A DNA stretch of 5,379 nucleotides from positions 1-5,379 of the forward strand of contig JAITEW010000354.1 of NCBI GenBank assembly GCA_031281855.1, given 5' to 3'. The DNA comes from Treponema sp. Lineage in GTDB: Bacteria > Spirochaetota > Spirochaetia > Treponematales > Breznakiellaceae. Below are positions 1 to 5,359 of the stretch, one piece after another. Position numbers and translations under genes: made by a program. Within the stretch, counting starts at the first letter, position 1. Each line of letters opens with the position of its first letter. The notes under the pieces are model-generated. The model did no database searches. It saw only the letters and a program-made list of their open reading frames with translations, and was not told where the DNA came from.

Positions 1-525
1 AAGGAGGAATTCGACGATCCCCAGGCTGAAAAAGACTTCGGCTTCCTCCAGGAACTGGTCCGCATGATCCGCACCCTGCGCAGTGAATGTACCGTGAATC
101 CCGACAAAAAAATCCGCGCCCTGGTCAGGATCGCAGGCGGCGGCCGGGCCGCATTCCTCAAAGAGAACGCGGAACTGGTAAAGCTCCTCGCGGGCCTGAG
201 CGGGCTTGAGATTGCGGCGGCGCAAGCCGGAAGTGCCGCGGAACCGGCGGAAGCAAAGCCCACGGGCTCCATCGGCCTCGCGGGCGCCGGCTTTGAGGCC
301 TTTGTGTACATTGCCGATGCTGTGGAAATCGGGGCGCTGCGGCAGAAGTTCGCCAAAGAGATAGAGAAGGACAGAAAGTTTATCGCCGTCCTACAGTCCA
401 AACTGGCTAACGAAAACTTCCTGAAGAACGCGCCCCAGGAACTGGTAAACGGGGAGAAGCAAAAACTGAAAGAGGTTTTGGAACGGAACGGTAAACTTGA
501 ATCCTGGCTTCGGGATATGGCCTGA
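1..525 (+). CDS. valS: Valyl-tRNA synthetase, C-terminal part (5' truncated by window edge)
   Basis: The reading frame is open from base 1, and the 174 residues present form only the tail of a protein; the catalytic Rossmann core lies upstream of the window. ValRS is a cytoplasmic class I synthetase that charges tRNA-Val. The visible part has the end of the anticodon-binding helical domain (about residues 10-30, with the R-x-x-R-S-E pattern at residues 24-29, followed by a V-N-P-D-K-K stretch). An Ala/Gly-rich connecting segment follows. The last 65 or so residues are a charged helical arm with the ValRS signature L-x-N-x-x-F-L-x-x-A-P (about residues 135-145). In the family this arm is a tRNA-contacting coiled coil. 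An ATG at base 64 is internal and is not the start. The gene ends at a TGA 43 nt before the next gene and probably heads the operon. Confidence is high because of the coiled-coil signature. Confidence 0.9.
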   Translation, partial: KEEFDDPQAEKDFGFLQELVRMIRTLRSECTVNPDKKIRALVRIAGGGRAAFLKENAELVKLLAGLSGLEIAAAQAGSAAEPAEAKPTGSIGLAGAGFEAFVYIADAVEIGALRQKFAKEIEKDRKFIAVLQSKLANENFLKNAPQELVNGEKQKLKEVLERNGKLESWLRDMA

Positions 526-556
526 AAAGGACCGGCGTAGTTTCAAGGTAGAGGTC

Positions 557-564
557 TAAGGAGG
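557..564 (+). promoter_or_regulatory. Strong ribosome binding site for the HD hydrolase
   Basis: TAAGGAGG is a near-perfect anti-16S match ending 4 nt before the ATG at 569. It fixes that start over the later in-frame ATGs. Confidence 0.8.
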
Positions 565-568
565 AAGC

Positions 569-1141
569 ATGACCACCGAAGAAATGCTGCGGCTCAAAGG
601 GACCTATATGGCGCCGTACATGCAGCTTGCCACAGCCCTCATCGGGAAGACCCGCGAAGGCGGGGGTAATATGTTCAGACATCAACTGGATACCATGGCC
701 ACTCTCATCGACTATGGTTATATTGATTCGGTGCTTCTCAAGGCTTCGGTGGTTCACGATCTTATCGAGGATGTCCCTGACTTTAACCACAACCTCCTGC
801 TCCAGGTGGACTTTGAGAGCCCTGCGGTGTACAGCCTGGTGCTGGAAGTGACCCGTTACCCCAATGAAACCAAAGCCGAATTCCTTACCAGGATTCTGGA
901 AAAAGGAAGCCGGAACGCCAAGATCCTCAAAGTAGCGGATCGTATCTCCAACATGATCTCCCTGGGATTCGTTATCAATTACCAGTTCATCAGCCGCTAC
1001 ACCGACGAGACGGTGCGCTACATCTATCCCATTGCCGAAGAGGTGGACAAGGCCATGCTTGGGGAACTCCAGTCCCTGGTAGAATCCCGCAGGAAGTACC
1101 TTTCGGCCATAATCCCCGAGAACGCTTCTATGGGGAAGTGA
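569..1141 (+). CDS. Single-domain HD phosphohydrolase, SpoT/Mesh1-like
   Basis: This 190-residue soluble protein has one HD domain and no synthetase, TGS or ACT domain. The motifs follow the RelA/SpoT hydrolase pattern: His38, then His63-Asp64 in V-V-H-D-L-I-E-D with Glu67-Asp68, then Asp124 and Asn128 in L-K-V-A-D-R-I-S-N. These are the expected Mn2+ ligands and catalytic residues. Recalled against human Mesh1, the spacing agrees closely: 25 residues against 26 from the first His to HD, 60 from HD-Asp to the last Asp, and 4 on to Asn. The family removes the 3'-pyrophosphate of (p)ppGpp, and Mesh1 also acts on NADPH. The segment before His38 (G-G-G-N-M-F-R) differs from the usual P-Y-x-x-H, so the substrate is uncertain. 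The start at 569 has a strong Shine-Dalgarno site. The gene lies between valS and an isomerase and is probably co-transcribed with both. The fold is confident; the ppGpp substrate is inference. Confidence 0.75.
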   Translation: MTTEEMLRLKGTYMAPYMQLATALIGKTREGGGNMFRHQLDTMATLIDYGYIDSVLLKASVVHDLIEDVPDFNHNLLLQVDFESPAVYSLVLEVTRYPNETKAEFLTRILEKGSRNAKILKVADRISNMISLGFVINYQFISRYTDETVRYIYPIAEEVDKAMLGELQSLVESRRKYLSAIIPENASMGK

Positions 1142-1182
1142 TTTTTCAAATATAAGGCAGAGTCCGTTCAGGACCTGTGAAG

Positions 1183-1189
1183 AGGAGGG
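1183..1189 (+). promoter_or_regulatory. Strong ribosome binding site for the isomerase gene
   Basis: AGGAGGG lies 4-5 nt before the ATG at 1194. It supports that start over the in-frame ATG at codon 8. Confidence 0.75.
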
Positions 1190-1193
1190 CAGC

Positions 1194-2045
1194 ATGAGAT
1201 TAGGCGGCAGCGTGATGGGGCCCTATGCGGGGCCTGAGGCTTTCGCGGCTATGGCTAAGGAATGCGGTTTTCGGGCAGTGGCTTTTCCGCTGGATTACCG
1301 CAGCGGCACTGCGGAAATTGACAGGCTCGTCAAAGTTCTTGCTGAAGAAGACATCGTGATAGCCGAGGTAGGCGCCTGGGGCAATAACTGTCTTTCGCCG
1401 GATAAAAACATAAAAAAGGCGTCACTGGAAAACAGCAAGAAGCAGTTGGCGCTGGCCGAATATATCGGCGCCTGCTGCTGCGTAAACGTTACAGGCAGCC
1501 ATACGGCCCAATGGGACGGTCCCTCTCAGGACAGCCATTCGGAAGAAGTGTTCGCAGAAGCAGTAGAGGCTATCCGGGAAATTCTGGACGCCGTGAACCC
1601 CCAAAAGACCCGCTTTTGCATCGAAACCATGCCCTATATGATCCCTGACAGCCCTGATTGCTACGCCCGGCTTATTAAGGCAGTGGACCGGCCCGGCTTT
1701 GCGGCGCATCTGGATATGGTGAACCTCGTCAACAGTCCTGAGCGGTATTACCGCAATGCCGATCTTACCAGGGAGTGTTTTGAAAAGTTCGGTTCCAAAA
1801 TTGTAAGCCTCCATATAAAAGACATAACCCTCAGACCCAGCCTTACGGTTCACCTTGACGAGTGCCTGGTAGGTGAGGGGGGCTTCGATCATGCGTGCCT
1901 GTTGAAAGAAGCCGCAAAGCTCCCTCCTGACACGCCTGCCCTGGTGGAGCACATGACCTATCAGGAAGAGTTCAAACGATCCGTAGCGCTGCTGCGGAAG
2001 AAGCTGGAAGAACTGGAAGAAACAGGGCGCAGCGCGGCTGGTTAA
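1194..2045 (+). CDS. Sugar-phosphate isomerase/epimerase family TIM-barrel protein
   Basis: The 283-residue product looks like the xylose-isomerase-like TIM-barrel superfamily, which also includes D-tagatose 3-epimerase, hydroxypyruvate isomerase and IolE-type proteins. Strands ending in acidic or His residues are visible in the usual order: Glu144 (C-I-E-T-M-P-Y), Asp174 (A-H-L-D-M-V-N), His207 with Asp210 (S-L-H-I-K-D), a G-E-G-G-F-D turn at 227-232, and Glu252 (L-V-E-H-M). Glu144, Asp174, His207 and Glu252 are the likely divalent-metal ligands. Length is typical, and no signal peptide or membrane segment is seen, so the protein is cytoplasmic. The last 20 or so residues are a charged helix. 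A Cys triplet lies at 94-96, at the end of a predicted strand. The gene follows the HD gene by 52 nt with a strong Shine-Dalgarno site. The reaction class (isomerase or epimerase) is inferred from the fold; the substrate cannot be told from the sequence. It could also be a distant endonuclease IV-like relative, which is less likely. Confidence 0.75.
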   Translation: MRLGGSVMGPYAGPEAFAAMAKECGFRAVAFPLDYRSGTAEIDRLVKVLAEEDIVIAEVGAWGNNCLSPDKNIKKASLENSKKQLALAEYIGACCCVNVTGSHTAQWDGPSQDSHSEEVFAEAVEAIREILDAVNPQKTRFCIETMPYMIPDSPDCYARLIKAVDRPGFAAHLDMVNLVNSPERYYRNADLTRECFEKFGSKIVSLHIKDITLRPSLTVHLDECLVGEGGFDHACLLKEAAKLPPDTPALVEHMTYQEEFKRSVALLRKKLEELEETGRSAAG

Positions 2046-2057
2046 TTCGGCGGGTAC

Positions 2058-2097
2058 TTTACTTTTTTTCTATTATTGTCTAATCTAATAGTATAAA
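2058..2097 (+). promoter_or_regulatory. Candidate promoter for gap
   Basis: The 71-nt spacer is markedly AT-rich compared with the genes on either side. The best -10 candidate is TATAAA at 2092-2097 (5 of 6 to consensus), about 20 nt before the gap start. It is preceded by a T7 tract (2063-2069) that could act as an UP-like element, but no good -35 stands at 16-18 nt. An alternative pair is TTTACT (2058-2063) and TAATCT (2081-2086) with a 17-nt spacer. The location fits a promoter separating gap from the upstream unit. The exact boxes are uncertain. Confidence 0.4.
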
Positions 2098-2106
2098 CTA
2101 TTTTTC

Positions 2107-2111
2107 GGGGG
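2107..2111 (+). promoter_or_regulatory. Atypical ribosome binding site for gap
   Basis: GGGGG sits 5 nt before the ATG at 2117 and is the only purine-rich match. It can pair with CCUCC through one G-U. It is weaker than the AGGAGG-type sites of the neighbouring genes, although gap is usually highly expressed. Confidence 0.45.
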
Positions 2112-2116
2112 TAATT

Positions 2117-3199
2117 ATGATTAAGATTGCAATTAACGGGTTTGGCCGGATCGGCCGCCTTGTGTTTCAGGCTATTGTCGACCAGAAGCTTTTGGGTAAG
2201 ACAATTGATGTAGTAGCGGTGACCGATATTTCCACAGATGCGAAATATTTCGCTTACCAGCTCAAGTACGATTCAACACAGGGGAAAATGAAGGCGAAAA
2301 TCGAAACCGCCAAGAGCGGCCCTTCTGTAGCTGAAGACGATGTCCTTGTAGTGGACGGCCATAAGATCCAGTGCGTCATGGCCCAGAAGGAACTCAAGGA
2401 TCTGCCCTGGAAGAAACTCGGCGTTGAATACGTCATTGAATCCACAGGGCTTTTCACTGACGACAAAGCGTTCGGCCACCTGGAAGCCGGGGCCAGGAAG
2501 GTCATTATTTCCGCTCCCGCAAAGGGCAAGGAGAAGAAGATCCCTACGTTTGTCATGGGGGTTAACAACGACAAGTACAATCCCGCGACTGACCATGTGG
2601 TTTCCAACGCCAGTTGCACTACCAACTGTCTGGCCCCGCTGGTGTATGTTATCCTTAAAGAAAAGATCGGCATCGAGACCGGCCTTATGACCACCATCCA
2701 TTCCTATACCGCTACGCAGAAAACCGTTGACGGTCCTTCCAAGAAAGACTGGCGCGGCGGCAGGGCTGCGGCTATCAACATCATTCCCTCTACCACCGGC
2801 GCCGCCAAGGCCGTGGGCGAAGTGCTTCCTGAAACCAAAGGCAAGCTTACGGGCATGAGCTTCCGGGTTCCTACCCCTACGGGATCGGTTGTTGACCTTA
2901 CGTTCCGTTCTGTCAAGGAAACCTCTATCGAAGAAATCAACGAGGCTTTCAAAAAAGCCTCTAAGGGCTACCTTAAGGGCGTTCTGGAATTCCAGGAAGA
3001 CGAGGTCGTTTCTACCGATATAATCCATAACTCCAATACCTCGATTTATGACAGCCTGGCTACACTGCAGAACAACCTCCCTGGGGAGAAACGGTTCTTC
3101 AAAGTAGTATCCTGGTACGACAACGAATGGGGTTATTCAAACAAGGTAGTGGGCCTTCTGACTTACATGGCCTCCGCCGACAGCCCCAAGAAGAAGTAA
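2117..3199 (+). CDS. gap: NAD-dependent glyceraldehyde-3-phosphate dehydrogenase (GAPDH)
   Basis: This 360-residue, apparently complete GAPDH oxidises and phosphorylates glyceraldehyde-3-phosphate to 1,3-bisphosphoglycerate, making NADH in the cytoplasm as a tetramer. The Rossmann loop G-F-G-R-I-G-R is at 8-14. Asp37 after the second strand suggests NAD rather than NADP. The catalytic S-N-A-S-C-T-T-N-C has Cys167, and His195 in T-T-I-H-S-Y-T is its partner. The phosphate-binding T-A-T-Q-K-T-V-D-G-P and W-R-G-G-R-A-A-A segments follow, and W-Y-D-N-E-W-G-Y at 333-340 closes the domain. At 360 residues it is about 25 longer than common bacterial GapA. The extra length includes a segment around residues 60-75 (S-G-P-S-V-A-E-D-D) that, as recalled, resembles kinetoplastid glycosomal GAPDH. 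The C-terminus is Lys-rich. Pgk-tpi follows, so the block is glycolytic. The function is near certain; the phylogenetic likeness needs a tree. Confidence 0.97.
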   Translation: MIKIAINGFGRIGRLVFQAIVDQKLLGKTIDVVAVTDISTDAKYFAYQLKYDSTQGKMKAKIETAKSGPSVAEDDVLVVDGHKIQCVMAQKELKDLPWKKLGVEYVIESTGLFTDDKAFGHLEAGARKVIISAPAKGKEKKIPTFVMGVNNDKYNPATDHVVSNASCTTNCLAPLVYVILKEKIGIETGLMTTIHSYTATQKTVDGPSKKDWRGGRAAAINIIPSTTGAAKAVGEVLPETKGKLTGMSFRVPTPTGSVVDLTFRSVKETSIEEINEAFKKASKGYLKGVLEFQEDEVVSTDIIHNSNTSIYDSLATLQNNLPGEKRFFKVVSWYDNEWGYSNKVVGLLTYMASADSPKKK

Positions 3200-3220
3200 G
3201 GCTGAAATTACGAATTTTTT

Positions 3221-3298
3221 AACCACAGAGAACCTGGAGCGCGCAGAGAAGGATTGTAACCTTTTTCTTATCCCTGCGCCCCTATGTTCCCTGTGGTT
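3221..3298. repeat. Large imperfect inverted repeat, likely a dispersed intergenic repeat
   Basis: The arms are 3221-3249 and 3271-3298. The outer 8 bp (AACCACAG / CTGTGGTT) are perfect. One mismatch is followed by GAAC / GTTC, then a poorly paired stretch, and then an inner 9-bp block (GCGCAGAGA / TCCCTGCGC) with one mismatch. About 21 nt separate the arms. The ACCACAGAG...CTGTGGT design resembles a repeat family recalled from intergenic regions of many bacteria. Only one copy is present here, so dispersal is inferred. Confidence 0.65.
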
Positions 3299-3304
3299 TT
3301 TTTT
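3221..3304 (+). terminator. Probable rho-independent terminator of gap, formed by the inverted repeat
   Basis: The inverted repeat ends directly in eight Ts (3297-3304), 22 nt after the gap stop codon. Hairpin plus U-tract is the intrinsic terminator form. The stem is longer and less perfect than usual, so termination may be partial and leave some readthrough into pgk-tpi. Confidence 0.55.
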
Positions 3305-3332
3305 CAATAAAAACAATAAGAGCAAAAAGAGC

Positions 3333-3339
3333 AAAGGAG
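3333..3339 (+). promoter_or_regulatory. Ribosome binding site for pgk-tpi
   Basis: AAAGGAG lies 7 nt before the ATG at 3347, in an A-rich leader (3305-3346). No convincing promoter hexamers are visible between the T-tract and this site, so the source of the transcript is unclear. Confidence 0.75.
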
Positions 3340-3346
3340 CATTATA

Positions 3347-5359
3347 ATGATTAAAACCGTAAAAGCCGTAGACCTTAAAGACAAACGGGTTATCATGCGG
3401 GTGGACTTCAATGTCCCCATGAAGGACGGGGTTGTTCAAGATGATACCCGTATCGTAGCGGCTATTCCCACTATCAAGTACATCCTGGGCCAGGGGGTAA
3501 AGACCCTCACCCTTATGAGCCATCTCGGGGACCCTGCTAAGGACGCCGAAAAGGCCAAAGCCAAGGCGGAAAAAGACGGCAAGCAGTTCGACTTTGACGC
3601 CTACATCAAGGGCAAGCACCGTATGGCCCCGGTAGCCGCTTACTTGCAGAAAAAACTGGGCAAACTCGCGCCGGTGGTCTTTGCCGGTGAAGACGGCTGT
3701 TACAATAAAAAAGCCTTTATCGATTCCCAAAAACCGGGCACGGTGATCATGCTGGAAAACACCCGTTTCCATAAAGAAGAAACCGCCAAAGACGCCAAAG
3801 ACCGGGATAAGCTGGCGAAGGCCCTGGCGGCGTATGGCGACATTTTCGTGAACGATGCCTTCGGTACCGCGCACCGGGACCACGCCTCGACAGCTTCTAT
3901 CGCCAAGTTCGTGCCCGTATCGGTAGCGGGCTTCCTGATGGAAAAAGAAGTGAACTACCTGGAGCCTATTGTTACGAACCCTGTAAAGCCCCTGGTAGCC
4001 ATTATCGGAGGCGCCAAGGTTTCTTCCAAAATCGCGGTTCTCGAAAGCCTTCTCAAAAACGCCGGCGCCCTGGTCATAGGCGGCGGCATGGCCTATACCT
4101 TCCTCAAAGCCCAGGGCAGGAAGATCGGCAAGTCCCTGGTCGAAGATGACCAGATCGACACGGCAAAAAAGATCCTGGAAACCGCAAAAAAAGCAGGCGT
4201 CGAGATCGTCCTCCCTGTGGATCACATAGGCGCCGCCCAGTTCGATGCCGCATCTGCGCCTGTAACAGTTGACAAAGTTGATCTTCCTGCGAACCTTATG
4301 GGCCTTGATGTGGGACCCAAGACCATCGCCAAATACAAGGCGGTTCTGGCTGCGGCTAAGACCATTGTCTGGAACGGCCCTGTAGGGGTCTTTGAATTCG
4401 ACGCTTTTGCCAAAGGCACCGAAGAAGTGGCCAAGCTTGTAGCCGAAGCTACCGCCAGGGGCGCTATCACCGTGGTAGGCGGCGGCGATTCCGTAGCGGC
4501 TGTGAACAAGTTCGGCCTGGCATCCAAAATGAGCCACGTTTCCACAGGCGGCGGCGCTTCCCTGGAACTCCTGGAAGGCAAGAAACTCCCGGGCATTGAA
4601 GTAACCCGCGTCAGGGACTGCTTTATCGCAGGCAACTGGAAGATGCACAAGACCCGCGCCGAAGCCGCTGCTTTGGCTACGGATCTGGTAAAGGCCCTCA
4701 GGAACGGCAAGCATAAGTACCTGGTGGCCCCGTCTTTTACCGCACTGGAAACAGTAGGCGAAATCGTCAAAGGGACCAACATACTTCTTGGGGCCCAGAA
4801 CTGCGCCGCTGAGGAACAGGGCGCCCACACCGGAGAGGTTTCGGTGCTTCAGCTTAAAGATCTGGGGGTCCATGCCATTATCCTGGGCCACAGCGAACGG
4901 CGGCATGTTTATAAAGAGGACGACGCCCTTATTAACAAGAAAGTAAAGCTCGCGCTGCAGCACGGCTTCGAGGTTATCCTCTGCATAGGCGAGACCCTTG
5001 AGGAACGGGAGAAGGGCAAGGCCGAATCGGTGTGTAAAAACCAGACCGTCAAGGGTCTTGACGGCGTTACTGCGGAACAGCTTTCCAAAGTTACTATCGC
5101 CTACGAGCCCGTGTGGGCCATCGGAACCGGCAAGACCGCGACACCTGAAGACGCCCAGGCTGTCCACAAGTTTGTCCGCAGCGTAGTGGAGAAGCTCTAC
5201 GGCCCTCTGGCTGCCAGGCAAATGGTCATCCAGTACGGCGGATCGGTTAAAGCCGATAACGCAGCCCAGCTTATGGCCCAGGAGGACATCGACGGCGCCC
5301 TGGTAGGCGGCGCGGCCCTTAAGGCCGAAACTTTTGTTCCTATAGCAAAGTTTAACTAG
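3347..5359 (+). CDS. pgk-tpiA: Bifunctional phosphoglycerate kinase / triosephosphate isomerase fusion
   Basis: This 670-residue frame carries two complete glycolytic enzymes. Residues 1 to about 420 are PGK (1,3-bisphosphoglycerate + ADP to 3-phosphoglycerate + ATP). PGK motifs are R-V-D-F-N-V-P (18-24), Arg35, L-E-N-T-R-F (136-141), A-H-R-D-H-A-S (175-181), G-G-A-K-V-S-S-K (221-228), G-G-G-M-A-Y-T-F (245-252), G-P-V-G-V-F-E (344-350), G-G-G-D-S (378-382) and the closing S-T-G-G-G-A-S. Residues about 424-670 are TPI (DHAP to glyceraldehyde-3-phosphate) with Asn430, Lys432, His515, Glu587, flexible loop 6 (591-599), Y-G-G-S-V (630-634) and V-G-G-A (653-656). The linker is only a few residues. 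PGK carries SHLGDP (58-63) where SHLGRP is usual, plus about 20 extra Lys-rich residues after it. No frameshift or internal stop is seen. A PGK-TIM fusion is known from Thermotoga maritima, where it forms a bifunctional oligomer. Both activities look intact. Confidence 0.96.
   Translation: MIKTVKAVDLKDKRVIMRVDFNVPMKDGVVQDDTRIVAAIPTIKYILGQGVKTLTLMSHLGDPAKDAEKAKAKAEKDGKQFDFDAYIKGKHRMAPVAAYLQKKLGKLAPVVFAGEDGCYNKKAFIDSQKPGTVIMLENTRFHKEETAKDAKDRDKLAKALAAYGDIFVNDAFGTAHRDHASTASIAKFVPVSVAGFLMEKEVNYLEPIVTNPVKPLVAIIGGAKVSSKIAVLESLLKNAGALVIGGGMAYTFLKAQGRKIGKSLVEDDQIDTAKKILETAKKAGVEIVLPVDHIGAAQFDAASAPVTVDKVDLPANLMGLDVGPKTIAKYKAVLAAAKTIVWNGPVGVFEFDAFAKGTEEVAKLVAEATARGAITVVGGGDSVAAVNKFGLASKMSHVSTGGGASLELLEGKKLPGIEVTRVRDCFIAGNWKMHKTRAEAAALATDLVKALRNGKHKYLVAPSFTALETVGEIVKGTNILLGAQNCAAEEQGAHTGEVSVLQLKDLGVHAIILGHSERRHVYKEDDALINKKVKLALQHGFEVILCIGETLEEREKGKAESVCKNQTVKGLDGVTAEQLSKVTIAYEPVWAIGTGKTATPEDAQAVHKFVRSVVEKLYGPLAARQMVIQYGGSVKADNAAQLMAQEDIDGALVGGAALKAETFVPIAKFN

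Noticed and set aside
64..66. ATG at base 64 as the start of a 153-residue gene
   Set aside because: The frame is open upstream to base 1, and the upstream residues continue the ValRS pattern, so this Met is internal.
1151..1156. TATAAG as a promoter -10 for the isomerase
   Set aside because: No -35-like hexamer lies at a suitable distance, and the short spacer with strong Shine-Dalgarno sites suits co-transcription.
407..1195. 262-codon open frame on the - strand opposite valS end and the HD gene
   Set aside because: It shadows convincing + strand genes and its translation shows no recognisable motif.
2030..2040. CAGC-GCG-GCTG hairpin at the isomerase 3' end as a terminator
   Set aside because: The stem is only 4 bp, lies inside the coding region, and is more than 20 nt from the nearest T-tract.
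2273..3028. 251-codon open frame on the - strand opposite gap
   Set aside because: It mirrors gap codons in register, and gap is unmistakable.
3254..3288. TTGTAA / TATGTT as a pgk promoter inside the inverted repeat
   Set aside because: The spacer is about 23 nt, too long for a normal sigma-70 promoter, and the boxes fall within the repeat.
3137..5221. Very long open frame (694 codons) on the - strand opposite gap end and pgk-tpi
   Set aside because: It is in codon register with the sense genes, so it reflects codon bias. The product has no recognisable motif, and the sense strand encodes two well-known enzymes.
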